Source: Leuconostoc gasicomitatum LMG 18811 (GTDB lineage Bacteria > Bacillota > Bacilli > Lactobacillales > Lactobacillaceae). Taken from it: a stretch of DNA of 64,000 bases. Each line of letters starts with the position of its first letter. The stretch's first letter is position 1. Both the position numbers and the translations under genes were made by a program. This document shows positions 36,266 through 45,725 of this stretch, piece after piece. The DNA is taken from positions 248,001 to 312,000 of the forward strand of contig NC_014319.1 in the NCBI RefSeq assembly GCF_000196855.1, read 5' to 3'. Under the pieces are notes generated by a model. That model did not search any database, was not told where the DNA came from, and saw only the letters and a program-made list of their open reading frames with translations.

Positions 36266-37504
36266 TTAGGCAGGCTTAATGATGGCAGATTTGTTTTTCT
36301 GACAGGCGACAATAATCAGATGAAGTGCTACTGCAACAAGTCCAATTGTCAAAAGTTTCAGCAATAATATTTGCGTATGATTACCACCATAGAGAATGTT
36401 AAAATCAGATTGAATCGTGTAGAAACTAGGCGAGATATAGCTCATTATTTTAAAGAATTTCGGTAGCAAGCACTGTGGAATCATTCCAGCGCCTGAAATA
36501 ACTTGTACAAGCATGAATGGCATATTGATCATGATGCCGAGCTGACCTAAAATCAAGGAAAAAATTAAGTTAATGTTTAATGCGCTAAATAGTTCAATGC
36601 TATGTGTTAGCCAAAGTTGCCAGTAAATGTTAGTATTGAAATTCAACATATATTTACTTAAACCAATGATTACTAGTGGGGCAAATACTGATAGTACCCC
36701 GATTGTTATTTCAGTATATAGATAGGCACGCCAGCGACCAATTAAGGGTGAAAATGATTTATAACTTGTCACTATTAACATTGCAGCGATCATTGAGCCA
36801 ATATAAAATGATAATGTTAGAAAAAAGGGTGCCATACTGTGATGCATACCTGAGGGTACTTGATTGACTTTAATAATATGATAGTCATATGTCTTAGCAA
36901 TGTTCTGATATGTTTTTTTAATTTGCTGTGTTGCATCATTTTTTGTCGTAGTGGCTTGTTTTAAAATGATGTCTCGTTGCTTAGGATTAGCTGCGATAGC
37001 TGTTGTGACCTGTTTTTGTAATTGGTTAAGTTCAGCTATTGTTAAAATACTTTGACCTTGCTTTAACAAGACGCTTTTTTGAATTTGGCTACCCAGAGCC
37101 TTGGATGCACTTTCCATGGTTGTTGTAACAGTAGTTGGATTAGAGTAATTAATGTAGAACTTAAGGGTAGCAGTACTGCTATGGGTGATATCTTTAATGT
37201 CGTCATTGAAATTTTTTGGGACATTAATAATTAAATAAACTTTACGATCTTGTAGCTGATTTTTTGCTTCAGTAAATGTAAGATTTGTTTTAATATGTTT
37301 GAATGGTAACTTATTTTTGAGCTGATTTGCTAAGGGGCGACTTGCATTATCTTGATTGACGATAGCGACGGGTAGCTGGTTAATTTTGCTCGGAATAGCT
37401 TTATACCCAGAAAAATAAACACCGACCATGAGTAGGCCATAGAACAATATAATAATGAGTGACCCGACGACACCCTTACTCTGTAAAAATTTTTTAAAAT
37501 ACAT
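36266..37504 (-). CDS. YhgE/Pip-type ABC-2 family membrane protein
   Basis: A 412-residue membrane protein. A first helix (residues 12-32) is followed by a large extracytoplasmic domain (about 35-215) with LPVAIVNQDNASRPLANQLKNKLP and YLIINVPKNFNDDI, then five or six helices in the C-terminal half: the layout of YhgE/Pip and ABC-2 type efflux permeases. Such proteins export drugs, lipids or secreted proteins, sometimes without their own ATPase. AAGGAG precedes the reverse ATG. It is divergent from a TetR gene across a large inverted repeat, suggesting repression by that regulator. Confidence 0.85.
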   Translation of the reverse strand: MYFKKFLQSKGVVGSLIIILFYGLLMVGVYFSGYKAIPSKINQLPVAIVNQDNASRPLANQLKNKLPFKHIKTNLTFTEAKNQLQDRKVYLIINVPKNFNDDIKDITHSSTATLKFYINYSNPTTVTTTMESASKALGSQIQKSVLLKQGQSILTIAELNQLQKQVTTAIAANPKQRDIILKQATTTKNDATQQIKKTYQNIAKTYDYHIIKVNQVPSGMHHSMAPFFLTLSFYIGSMIAAMLIVTSYKSFSPLIGRWRAYLYTEITIGVLSVFAPLVIIGLSKYMLNFNTNIYWQLWLTHSIELFSALNINLIFSLILGQLGIMINMPFMLVQVISGAGMIPQCLLPKFFKIMSYISPSFYTIQSDFNILYGGNHTQILLLKLLTIGLVAVALHLIIVACQKNKSAIIKPA

Positions 37505-37542
37505 GGTGTGTCTCCTTTTGTTTTATGAACATAGCTTAGCAT

Positions 37543-37584
37543 AACTATTAAATGCATGCAAGTGGTTGCATGCATTTAATAGTT
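37543..37584. promoter_or_regulatory. 42-bp inverted repeat, probable TetR operator
   Basis: Perfect 19-base arms (37543-37561 and 37566-37584) around GTGG, in the 141-base gap between the divergent YhgE and TetR genes. The inner part TGCATGCAA-GTGG-TTGCATGCA is itself rich in dyads. Size, symmetry and place fit an operator for the TetR protein controlling both genes. Confidence 0.75.
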
Positions 37585-37645
37585 GGTGATGTGCACCTGC
37601 TATCGGAACAATATTATGTTAATATAGCTAGAAAGAGGTGTCGAT

Positions 37646-38233
37646 ATGTCCAAGGAAAATGAAGATTCGAACTATGAACTAATTTTAAATGCTTTTATTT
37701 CTCTGCTTATTCGTGTTGGTTATCAGGCGACAACAATTAATAAAATAGCTGAAACAGCTAATGTTAATCCAAGTACCGTTTTTAGAAAATTCAAAGATAA
37801 AGAGGGTCTGTTGAATGTAGTGATTGATCGGCACTTACAAGATTTATCAACTATTTTTGATGATTTTACTGCCACGGGGAATATTGAAAATGATTTGGTA
37901 ACCATGTCAAAAATATATCAAGAGTTTCAAATCAGTCACCAACAAATTGTCGTTGTTGGTTTTCAAGAATCATTTAAAAGACCAGATATTGCAAAAGCTG
38001 TGGAAGATATACCAATTAAGTTTAGAGCTATTTTGTTGGCCTATTTTGATGACATGAAGCGTCAAGAAAAAATAGCATCAACAATTGATACAGACTCTGC
38101 CACAATGAATTTTGTGCTATTAAATTTTGGTTATTTTATATCAACTATCCGGTTTAACAATCCAAAGTTAGTGGTGACATCTAATGACTTTTATAATAAA
38201 CAAATTCGGTTTTTTGCTAAAAGTTTGCAATAG
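37646..38233 (+). CDS. TetR-family transcriptional regulator
   Basis: A 195-residue repressor-type protein. The N-terminal helix-turn-helix is at residues 27-47 (ATTINKIAETANVNPSTVFRKFKDKEGLL), followed by an all-helical ligand domain without recognised motifs. AAGAGGTG precedes the ATG. Divergence from the YhgE-type exporter gene indicates control of that exporter and of itself. Inducer unknown. Confidence 0.92.
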   Translation: MSKENEDSNYELILNAFISLLIRVGYQATTINKIAETANVNPSTVFRKFKDKEGLLNVVIDRHLQDLSTIFDDFTATGNIENDLVTMSKIYQEFQISHQQIVVVGFQESFKRPDIAKAVEDIPIKFRAILLAYFDDMKRQEKIASTIDTDSATMNFVLLNFGYFISTIRFNNPKLVVTSNDFYNKQIRFFAKSLQ

Positions 38234-38333
38234 CATTGTTTCAACTGTGTGTATTGGAAATTAGACTAATGAATGTTGTATACTAGTACCTAGACGAAAC
38301 ATGACAAAACAACATTTAGGAGAACGACATAAC

Positions 38334-39830
38334 ATGACTGAAGAAATTCGTGTGCGCTATGCACCATCACCAACGGGCCACTTACATATTGGTAATGCGC
38401 GTACAGCAATTTTTAATTGGCTTTTTGCGCGCCATTATAATGGCAAGTTTATTATCCGTATTGAAGATACCGATACAGCGCGTAATATTGCGGACGGTGA
38501 AAAATCGCAATTAGATAATTTAGCTTGGCTTGGGTTAGATTGGGATGAATCGCCAGAAAATCCTGGTGAGTATGGCCCTTATCGTCAATCAGAACGTAAT
38601 GAACAAGGCTTATACCAACCATTTATTGACGAATTATTGGCTAAGGGACTGGCTTATAAGTCATATAAAACAACGGAAACAATTGCAGCTGAGCGTGAAG
38701 CACAACAAGCAGCGAAGCAAGCACCGCATTATGTTTACGAGTATGAAGGGCTAACGTCTGAAGAACGTGAAGCCAAATATGCTGAATTTGAAGCGCAGGG
38801 ATTGAAAGCTGTCGTTCGTTTCCGTGTCCCTGAAGAAAAAGTTTACGCATGGGATGATATTGTTAAAGGTCATATTGAAATTGGCGCCAAAGAAGTTGGT
38901 GGTGATTGGGTTATTCAAAAAACTGATGGCATGCCAACTTACAATTTTGCAGTGGTTGTGGATGATCATTTGATGAAGATCTCTCACGTATTACGTGGCG
39001 ATGATCATGTATCAAACACACCAAAACAAATTATGATTTTTGAAGCCTTAGGTTGGAATGTGCCAAAGTTTGGTCATATGGCATTGATTATTAACGGTGA
39101 AACAGGTAAAAAGTTATCAAAGCGTGATGAGAATCTGTTGCAATTCGTAGAACAATATCACGAATTGGGTTATCAACCACAAGCAATGGTCAACTTTATT
39201 GGTTTACTTGGTTGGTCGCCAAAGGGTGAAGACGAGATTTTTTCACTTGAATCATTTAAACAAATGTTTGACGAAACACGTTTGTCAAAGGCTAATGCTA
39301 AATTTGACCAAAAGAAGTTGGAATGGATTAACAACCAGTGGATGCGTCGTGATTTAGATCAAGTGATGCCACAATTAATTCAAGAATTAGTCAACGCTAA
39401 TTTAGTTTCCGAGGCTGACGCAGAAACCAAAAAAGATTGGCTTGCTGAGGTCATCAAAGTAGCTGGTGTGGAAGGCATTTCTTACACACGCGAAGTTGTT
39501 GCGTTAGTGCGTCAACCATTCTTTGAATTAGGAGACATGACTGATGAGATGGTTGATTACTTGACGTCAGATGATGGCCGCAAAGTATTTTCTGCCTGGG
39601 AATCAGCTTATACAGCGTTACCGGAATCAGCAACTGCAGAAGATTATATGAATACTATTCGTTCGATTCAAAATACACTTGAAATCAAGGGCCGGAATTT
39701 ATGGAACCCAATTCGTATTGCGACAACGCATGAAATTCAAGGTCCTAACCTACCAGAAATGTTAGTTGTTATGGATAAGAAAACAATTTTAAGTACAATG
39801 GCTGATATTAAAGCGACATATTTGAATTAA
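38334..39830 (+). CDS. gltX: Glutamate-tRNA ligase
   Basis: A 498-residue class I synthetase. The HIGH-type motif is APSPTGHLHIGNARTA (residues 9-24), the KMSKS-type motif KKLSKRD; RIEDTDTARN and the C-terminal anticodon-binding helical region are present. Lactic bacteria usually use this enzyme to charge both tRNA-Glu and tRNA-Gln, the latter corrected by GatCAB. A longer frame starts at 38301, but AGGAGA supports ATG 38334. A terminator follows. Confidence 0.97.
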   Translation: MTEEIRVRYAPSPTGHLHIGNARTAIFNWLFARHYNGKFIIRIEDTDTARNIADGEKSQLDNLAWLGLDWDESPENPGEYGPYRQSERNEQGLYQPFIDELLAKGLAYKSYKTTETIAAEREAQQAAKQAPHYVYEYEGLTSEEREAKYAEFEAQGLKAVVRFRVPEEKVYAWDDIVKGHIEIGAKEVGGDWVIQKTDGMPTYNFAVVVDDHLMKISHVLRGDDHVSNTPKQIMIFEALGWNVPKFGHMALIINGETGKKLSKRDENLLQFVEQYHELGYQPQAMVNFIGLLGWSPKGEDEIFSLESFKQMFDETRLSKANAKFDQKKLEWINNQWMRRDLDQVMPQLIQELVNANLVSEADAETKKDWLAEVIKVAGVEGISYTREVVALVRQPFFELGDMTDEMVDYLTSDDGRKVFSAWESAYTALPESATAEDYMNTIRSIQNTLEIKGRNLWNPIRIATTHEIQGPNLPEMLVVMDKKTILSTMADIKATYLN

Positions 39831-39844
39831 GTAGTGACACAATT

Positions 39845-39897
39845 AAGTACTATCTCATGATCGTTTATATTAGACGCTAATGGAGATGGTACTTTTT
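39845..39897 (+). terminator. Terminator after gltX
   Basis: AAGTACTATCTC (39845-39856) pairs with GAGATGGTACTT (39883-39894), one G-U, followed by Ts. Confidence 0.8.
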
Positions 39898-39982
39898 ATG
39901 TTAAGCAAAGTTTACGACATGACTAGTAGTTTGCAATATAATAAGGTTATAAATCTAAAAATGATGTAGAAAGCGTGATAAA

Positions 39983-40885
39983 ATGTATGCCATTGAAATG
40001 ATTGATTATGGGGATGTTGATGTATTGGTTGCAACGAAAACAGCTGTGCAGCCGATTATCAAACCAACTCAAGTTTTAGTTAAACAGCACGCAACAGCAA
40101 TTGATCCTTATGATGTGAAATTTAGACAAGGATTAATGGGTCAAGAAAAGACAGTACCTTTAATTCCAGGGTCATCTGTGGCTGGTGAAATAATTGCACT
40201 AGGCGAAGAAGTCACTGGTTTTACTATTGGAGATCGAGTAGCTGCTTCACCACATTTGAATAGTTATGCTGAATTTGTCGCTTTAGGTCGCAAAACTGTG
40301 GCTAAAATACCAGATAATGTGAGTTATGCACAGGCAGCAGCTTTAGCATTGGGTGCACAAACAGGTTATCAAATAATCACTGAAGACTTGAATGTCCAGG
40401 CAGACGAGTCTGTATTAATATTAGGGGGTGCTGGTTCAGTTGGTTTGACTGCGTTACAAATGGCTAAATTACGTGGGGTAAATGAGATTTTCACGACAGC
40501 GGTTGGTGAAGGTATCAGCTTCCTAAAACAATTTGATTCGAATTTACATGTGATTGATGCACGTGCAGATCAATTGGTTAAAATAATACCAGAAGGTGTT
40601 GATGTCATTTTGGATACAATAGGTCATGATACGCTTAAACAGGCGTTGTCTGTATTAAAGCCAACAGGCCGTTTAGTGTCACTTGTTGGAGATGATAGTG
40701 ATGTACGCGTTACACATGGTTACTTAAAATCAAATGGGGAACAATTAAGAGATCTCCTTCAGTTGGTATCAGAGGATAAGATCAAGGTAATTATTTCAGA
40801 CATTAAGCCGTTTAATGTTGAAAATTTGAAGACATTTCAAACTCTAAAACATGTAATAGGCAAATTAGTGTTAACTTTTGAATAA
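39983..40885 (+). CDS. Zinc-independent MDR-family oxidoreductase (quinone oxidoreductase-like)
   Basis: A 300-residue medium-chain dehydrogenase/reductase. The N-terminal GroES-like domain (VKQHATAIDPYDVKFRQGLMG, PGSSVAGEIIALGEEVTGFTIGDRV) lacks the structural-zinc cysteines, and the Rossmann motif LILGGAGSVGLTALQMAK near residue 145 points to NADPH use. Likely activity is reduction of quinones or enones; the substrate is unknown. Flanked by terminators, so monocistronic. Confidence 0.9.
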   Translation: MYAIEMIDYGDVDVLVATKTAVQPIIKPTQVLVKQHATAIDPYDVKFRQGLMGQEKTVPLIPGSSVAGEIIALGEEVTGFTIGDRVAASPHLNSYAEFVALGRKTVAKIPDNVSYAQAAALALGAQTGYQIITEDLNVQADESVLILGGAGSVGLTALQMAKLRGVNEIFTTAVGEGISFLKQFDSNLHVIDARADQLVKIIPEGVDVILDTIGHDTLKQALSVLKPTGRLVSLVGDDSDVRVTHGYLKSNGEQLRDLLQLVSEDKIKVIISDIKPFNVENLKTFQTLKHVIGKLVLTFE

Positions 40886-40894
40886 TGTGTTGGT

Positions 40895-40920
40895 AGTACG
40901 TGATGTGTCACGTACTTTTA
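40895..40920 (+). terminator. Terminator after the quinone oxidoreductase gene
   Basis: AGTACGTGA (40895-40903), TGTG loop, TCACGTACT (40908-40916), then TTT-A-TTTT. Confidence 0.8.
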
Positions 40921-40963
40921 TTTTGTCAGTGAAAGTGAATCAAATCACTTTCGCTGACAAAAT
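40920..40963. repeat. Large inverted repeat with Rex-like core upstream of the alcohol dehydrogenase gene
   Basis: Nineteen-base arms (40920-40938 and 40945-40963, one T-G pair) around ATCAAA. The centre AAGTGA-ATCAAA-TCACTT resembles the Rex box TTGTGA-N6-TCACAA. It lies just upstream of the adh promoter and right after another hairpin. It may be a Rex operator, a bidirectional terminator, or both. Confidence 0.55.
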
Positions 40964-40986
40964 AAATAATAAAAAGAGCTGTAATC

Positions 40987-41015
40987 TTTACAAATAATAA
41001 AAAAGCGCGTACAAT
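40987..41015 (+). promoter_or_regulatory. Promoter of the alcohol dehydrogenase gene
   Basis: TTTACA (40987-40992), 17 bases, TACAAT (41010-41015). Confidence 0.7.
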
Positions 41016-41055
41016 TAATTTGTAAATTAGTTCACATGGAAAAAGGGGTATTATT

Positions 41056-42111
41056 ATGAAAGCAGCAGTTGTACGTGAAACACCAAATGGATACGTTGAT
41101 TTAATTGATGATTGGACACCAAGGCCATTAACATTTGGTGAAGCTTTAGTAGATATGGAATATGTTGGTTTGTGCCACACAGACTTGCATGTTGCCGGTG
41201 CTGATTTTGGCAATCCAAATGAAATAGGTCAACGAAATGGTCAGTTCCGTCGTGTTATTGGTCATGAAGGTGTTGGACGTGTATCAAAGCTTGCGGAAGG
41301 TGCGGGCGATTACTTGAAAATTGGTGATCGTGTGTCAGTTGCTTGGTTCTATGACGCTTGTGGTGTATGCGATTATTGTGTTTCAGGGAATGAAACATTT
41401 TGCCGTAAAGTCCGTAACTCAGGTTATACAGTTGATGGTGCAATGTCACAACAGACTGTTGTCAATGCAAAGTATGCTGTTAAAGTACCAGAAGGATTAG
41501 ATCCAGTTGAAGCCACATCAATTACGTGTGCAGGTGTGACTATGTATAAGTCACTTAAAGTTGGTGAAACAAAGCCTGGACAATGGGTTTCCGTTCATGG
41601 TGCTGGTGGTTTAGGCAATCTAGCTGTGCAGTATGCTCATAATGTTTTCGGTGCACATGTTGCTGTTATTGATGGCAATGATGACAAGCTTGCTGCTGCC
41701 AAGGCAAACGGTGCTGAGGTTTTGATTAATCGTAAGAAAGTAGCCGATGTTGCTGCTGAAGTGCAAAAGGCAACAGGTGGTGTTCATAACGCACAAGTAA
41801 CGGCCGTTAATGCAGCAGCATTTGACCAAGCTGTCAGCTCATTACGCCCAATGGGTAAATTGGTCGCAGTTGCCTTACCACAAGGTGATATGGCTCTAAA
41901 CATTGCAAAAACTGTATTAGATGGTATCGAAGTCCGTGGTTCATTGGTTGGTACACGTGCAGATTTGAAGGAAGCCTTTCAATTTGGTGCCGAAGGTAAA
42001 GTTAAGCCCATTGTAGAAAAAGTTAACTTTAACGATATGAACGAAGTAATTGATGAGATGAAAGCCGGAAGTATTACAGGTCGTAAAGTATTTGATTTAA
42101 CAGCACTATAA
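41056..42111 (+). CDS. Zinc-dependent alcohol dehydrogenase
   Basis: A 351-residue AdhP/AdhA-type MDR enzyme. The catalytic zinc site is seen in [11 protein letters not shown] and IGHEGVGRV; the structural-zinc cysteines in [15 protein letters not shown]; and the NAD motif in [15 protein letters not shown]. It reduces acetaldehyde to ethanol, reoxidising NADH formed in the phosphoketolase pathway. AAAGGGG precedes the ATG, and a Rex-like element lies upstream. A terminator follows at once. Confidence 0.95.
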   Translation: MKAAVVRETPNGYVDLIDDWTPRPLTFGEALVDMEYVGLCHTDLHVAGADFGNPNEIGQRNGQFRRVIGHEGVGRVSKLAEGAGDYLKIGDRVSVAWFYDACGVCDYCVSGNETFCRKVRNSGYTVDGAMSQQTVVNAKYAVKVPEGLDPVEATSITCAGVTMYKSLKVGETKPGQWVSVHGAGGLGNLAVQYAHNVFGAHVAVIDGNDDKLAAAKANGAEVLINRKKVADVAAEVQKATGGVHNAQVTAVNAAAFDQAVSSLRPMGKLVAVALPQGDMALNIAKTVLDGIEVRGSLVGTRADLKEAFQFGAEGKVKPIVEKVNFNDMNEVIDEMKAGSITGRKVFDLTAL

Positions 42112-42119
42112 TGTTAATG

Positions 42120-42154
42120 AATGTTCAGAGCGGTAGTTGTTCTGGACGTTTTTT
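42120..42154 (+). terminator. Terminator after the alcohol dehydrogenase gene
   Basis: AATGTTCAGA (42120-42129) pairs with TCTGGACGTT (42141-42150), two G-U pairs, followed by Ts. Confidence 0.75.
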
Positions 42155-42256
42155 GTTAGATAAATAATAGTAAAACTAGTTGTGGTCATAGCGGTTAGGT
42201 CGTGCTTGTGTTAAAATTGGGTAACAGATGTATTGGAGGAAATGTATAAAAGATTG

Positions 42257-42285
42257 TTGACATATTAGTTAACAGCAGGTATACA
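42257..42285 (+). promoter_or_regulatory. Promoter giving a nearly leaderless mRNA
   Basis: TTGACA (42257-42262), 17 bases, TATACA (42280-42285). The predicted start (about 42291-42293) is only 3-5 bases before the ATG at 42296. Confidence 0.65.
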
Positions 42286-42295
42286 CTGACAGATC

Positions 42296-42838
42296 ATGCC
42301 ATATTTTACACAACAACTTTTTAATGGACAACGCGATCGCATTTTACGTGTTGTTGATGAGGCTAACGAAGGACAGGAAACGGCTGGATTCATTCATATT
42401 TTTGATGAGCGGCGTGTATTCGATTTTGATTATGCATTAGAATTGACTGATGGTAACATCACACAGGAAGCTTTCGATGAAGAAGGCGAAGCTAACAATA
42501 CATTTAGTGTCAATTTTATGCCTTTGACTCAGAGTGATCAGGAAGAGGTTCCTAATGAAGTTTTTGAAGCATGGTCAGCATTAATTGGCCGCGATTATGC
42601 TTTGATGCCTCATGTACATATTAATATGTACCAGCAACCTTTGAAGCAAGAAATTGAACAGATTGATAAAGACTCATTTGAAGAACGTTTGCTAGAACTA
42701 GTCACGCGTATTTTAGGATCTTCAGTGGTTGGCTTTGAAGAAAAGGCTTTGACGTTATTTCCAAGCTATCTTGTTCAGGAACAACAAGAAATTCAAACGC
42801 AACAAGGACCTTCAACACAAATTATCTTACCAGACTGA
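42296..42838 (+). CDS. Hypothetical acidic protein
   Basis: A 180-residue protein I do not recognise. It is soluble and acidic, with no membrane segment or signal peptide. Residues 25-50 (EGQETAGFIHIFDERRVFDFDYALEL) look like a beta-rich segment; the C-terminal end is rich in Gln (VQEQQEIQTQQGPSTQIILPD). No ribosome site precedes the ATG, but a good promoter ends 10 bases before it, so the mRNA may be leaderless. It stands alone between adh and the T-box unit. Confidence 0.75.
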   Translation: MPYFTQQLFNGQRDRILRVVDEANEGQETAGFIHIFDERRVFDFDYALELTDGNITQEAFDEEGEANNTFSVNFMPLTQSDQEEVPNEVFEAWSALIGRDYALMPHVHINMYQQPLKQEIEQIDKDSFEERLLELVTRILGSSVVGFEEKALTLFPSYLVQEQQEIQTQQGPSTQIILPD

Positions 42839-42879
42839 TAAAAATAATAAATAAATTGACAAAAATTAAGAATTGACTT

Positions 42880-43142
42880 AAACTTATCATATCTTAATAA
42901 ATCAATGAAGCGAAGAGTAGGCATTACGTGTCAAAGAAGCGAGTCGGAATAGTGAGAGCCGATATGTCATAAAATGTTGAATATGAGCGTGGAGATGACA
43001 AGTAGTGTCAGCTATTTGTCCGGTTAGTACCGTTATCACTATAAGGATTATTAACCAAAGCTTAGGTAGTTAATAGTTAAATTTGGGTGGTACCACGTTT
43101 ATTGCGTCCCAGTTAATCATTATGATTAACTGGGACTTTTTT
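42880..43142 (+). promoter_or_regulatory. T-box riboswitch leader, probably Met-specific, with terminator
   Basis: The conserved T-box sequence GGGTGGTACCACG (43085-43097) pairs into an antiterminator; the terminator GTCCCAGTTAATCA/TGATTAACTGGGAC (43106-43119, 43123-43136) ends in six Ts. Upstream is stem I with its AGTGAGA-type apical motif (about 42950). The likely specifier is ATG at 42983-42985 in GAATATGAGC, which reads Met. A promoter with TTGACA at 42856-42861 precedes it. T-boxes sense uncharged tRNA; low Met-tRNA charging would switch on the ECF genes downstream. Confidence 0.88.
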
Positions 43143-43323
43143 ATTAACTTAAAATTGGAAACAATTATGCCCATGATTGTTAAAGATATGTTGGTAAAAT
43201 AAAGAATCATGATGAATAACCATCTCGCGTTACAAGTTGATCATGTTTTGATGTTTAACCAAATTAGATAGTGTTGTTAACCAAAGAAAGCTTAATTTAG
43301 CTTTAGAAAAAGGAGTACAATAA

Positions 43324-43890
43324 ATGAATACTAAGAAAAAATCTGAGGGCTTTTCAGTCCGTTCCGTTGTGGCAACAGGTATTGGGGCAGCAGTCTTCTT
43401 TGTGCTAATGAAATTTATTGCCATTCCAACAGGTGTACCAAACACCACTATTAATGTGGCAGAAGGTTGGTTGGCTTTAATTGCTGGCTTGTTTGGTCCA
43501 GTAGTTGGTTTGTTAGTTGGCTTTATTGGTCATACACTAAATGATGCTGTCACTTATGGATCACCTTGGTGGTCTTGGGTAATTGCTGATGGTATTTTTG
43601 GCTTTTTACTTGGTCTCGGGAAAAAATATTTAGCCTTGGAATATGGTAACTTATCAAACAAAAAATTAATACAATTTAATATTTGGCAAGTAGTTTCGAA
43701 TATTATTGCGTGGTTCATTATCGCACCAATCGGTGATATTTTGATTTACAAAGAGGCTGCGCAAAAAGTCTTTCTACAAGGCGCTGTTACAGCAGTAGTG
43801 AATTCATTGTCTGTTGCGATTATCGGATCATTGCTTTTGGTGGCCTATGTTAAATCACGACCAAAGAAAAATAGTTTACGAAACGAATAA
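43324..43890 (+). CDS. ECF transporter substrate-binding S component, UPF0397 family
   Basis: A 188-residue membrane protein with five or six helices. The UPF0397 pattern is clear: [27 protein letters not shown] near residue 15, [34 protein letters not shown] in the middle, and a Lys-rich C-terminus. The S component captures the substrate and docks on the shared energy-coupling module. The Met-type T-box upstream fits earlier comparative-genomic proposals of methionine-related ECF transporters in Lactobacillales; the substrate is inferred, not shown. Confidence 0.9.
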   Translation: MNTKKKSEGFSVRSVVATGIGAAVFFVLMKFIAIPTGVPNTTINVAEGWLALIAGLFGPVVGLLVGFIGHTLNDAVTYGSPWWSWVIADGIFGFLLGLGKKYLALEYGNLSNKKLIQFNIWQVVSNIIAWFIIAPIGDILIYKEAAQKVFLQGAVTAVVNSLSVAIIGSLLLVAYVKSRPKKNSLRNE

Positions 43891-43943
43891 TGATTACTAA
43901 GCAAGCAAATGCTTGCGTACATAAATAAATTCAAGGGAATATT

Positions 43944-45629
43944 ATGCCAGCACCAATAATTGATTTTCAACATGTTACATTTAAATATCATGCACAGGCT
44001 GAACCAACACTTCACGATGTGAGTTTCCAAATTTATCCAGGAGAAAAAGTACTCATTGCTGGCGCATCTGGTTCTGGAAAAACGACGCTTCTTCGTTTGC
44101 TTAATGGGCTCATTCCACAGGCTTATGCTGGTGATATTACGGGTAAGTTAACGTTAAATGGTGAAAATATTATTGAACAAACGCTCTTTGATTTGTCTTT
44201 GCAAGCGGGGACAGTATTGCAAGATTCCGATGCTCAGTTTGTCGGGTTGACAGTGGCAGAAGATATTGCTTTTGCGCTTGAAAACGACAATCAGCCCGTG
44301 TCTCATATTAAGGCAGAGGTGAGTAAGTGGGCCAATCGATTTGGTTTGGGAGAACGTTTAGGTTTAGCACCGCAAGCACTTTCCGGTGGTCAAAAGCAAC
44401 GCACAGCGATGGCGGGTGTTTTGGTTGATGATGGTAAATTGTTGTTGTTTGATGAACCCTTGGCAAGTTTAGATCCAGCTGCTGGTGTGGTCGCAATGGA
44501 AATGATTGACAAGTTACAAACGGAGCGTGAGTTAACCGTTGTCATCATAGAACATCGCATTGAAGAAGTACTTAGCGCACATGTTGATCGTGTGATTGTT
44601 ATGGCAGATGGTCGAATTGTAGCCAATGGCACCCCGACAGAAATGATTCAATCGGGTATCTTGCCAGAAAATGGCTTAGATGAGCCTTTATATGTTAAAT
44701 TATTGCGTCGTGCAAATGTTGACGTTGCGTCCCTAGCAAATGTGGCAGATGTTCAGCGGGTCGTTGTAGATGAAAATAAGTTGGCTATTGAGAAACTGAA
44801 GATACCGGTAAAAAAAGGATTACATCACACGCCAAAGTTAGTGATTAAAAATATCGATTTCAGTTATGATAAAAATCAGCAGTTATTTAAACAATTTAAC
44901 ACGGTTATTCATCAAGGTGAAGTTTTGGGTATTGTTGGTAAAAATGGGTCAGGAAAAACAACATTATCGCATTTATTGACAGGATTTTTGATGCCTGATG
45001 CAGGTGATATTTTATTAGATGGCGAATCAGTCTTACAACAATCAATTAAAGAACGTGCAGATAATATCGGCTACGTACTTCAGAATCCAAACCATATGAT
45101 AACTAAGGCAACTGTTTTTGAGGAAGTAGCTAGTGGATTAATATTACGCCATGTACCAACTGACGATGTCGAAGCACGTACACGTGCTGTTCTAAAATTA
45201 ATTGACCTTGATAATATGCGGCATTGGCCAATATCGGCGCTTAGTTTTGGTCAAAAAAAGCGTCTAACAATTGCTGCTGTGTTAGTATTAGCACCTCAAA
45301 TTTTAATTTTAGATGAACCAACTGCTGGACAAGATGCGACACATACAGGAGATCTATTAAATTTCTTAGCGACAATTAATCAGCAAGAAAAAACAACGAT
45401 TGTCATCATTACACACGACATGCATTTATTAGCTAATTTTGTAGAACGTGCCTTGGTAGTTGTTGATGGTCAGTTGTTGGCAGATACGACACCTGCTGAG
45501 CTACTAGCAAATGAAAAGTTAGTAACGGCAGCTAGCTTGCGCACAACAAGTATTTATCAATTAGCGAATCGGTTGGGTATTTCAAATCCCGAAGAGTTAA
45601 ATGCGGCGATTGTCCATGGACAAGTGTAG
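43944..45629 (+). CDS. ECF transporter ATPase with two fused ABC domains
   Basis: A 561-residue tandem ABC ATPase. Module 1: Walker A GASGSGKTT (about residue 41), signature LSGGQKQRTAMAGVLV, Walker B LLLFDEPLASLD. Module 2: Walker A GKNGSGKTT (about 335), signature LSFGQKKRLTIAAVLV, Walker B ILILDEPTAGQD. The fused form replaces the separate EcfA and EcfA' pair. AAGGGAA precedes the ATG. It is in one operon with the S and T components. Confidence 0.94.
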   Translation: MPAPIIDFQHVTFKYHAQAEPTLHDVSFQIYPGEKVLIAGASGSGKTTLLRLLNGLIPQAYAGDITGKLTLNGENIIEQTLFDLSLQAGTVLQDSDAQFVGLTVAEDIAFALENDNQPVSHIKAEVSKWANRFGLGERLGLAPQALSGGQKQRTAMAGVLVDDGKLLLFDEPLASLDPAAGVVAMEMIDKLQTERELTVVIIEHRIEEVLSAHVDRVIVMADGRIVANGTPTEMIQSGILPENGLDEPLYVKLLRRANVDVASLANVADVQRVVVDENKLAIEKLKIPVKKGLHHTPKLVIKNIDFSYDKNQQLFKQFNTVIHQGEVLGIVGKNGSGKTTLSHLLTGFLMPDAGDILLDGESVLQQSIKERADNIGYVLQNPNHMITKATVFEEVASGLILRHVPTDDVEARTRAVLKLIDLDNMRHWPISALSFGQKKRLTIAAVLVLAPQILILDEPTAGQDATHTGDLLNFLATINQQEKTTIVIITHDMHLLANFVERALVVVDGQLLADTTPAELLANEKLVTAASLRTTSIYQLANRLGISNPEELNAAIVHGQV

Positions 45630-45653
45630 TTTGAATATTTTGGAAGGAAAAAC

Positions 45654-45725
45654 GTGCTGACTAATGTGTGTGAATATTTTATTGACACAAAAATGATATT
45701 TTTTTGGCATAATGACTATGAATAA
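45654..45725 (+). CDS. Possible 23-codon coupling ORF before the ECF T-component gene
   Basis: GTG at 45654 has the strong site GGAAGG eight bases upstream and opens a 23-codon ORF ending at 45725, so its stop overlaps the T-component start (ATG 45712/45718), which has no ribosome site of its own. Translational coupling is a reasonable reading; the peptide itself may have no function. Confidence 0.35.
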   Translation: MLTNVCEYFIDTKMIFFWHNDYE

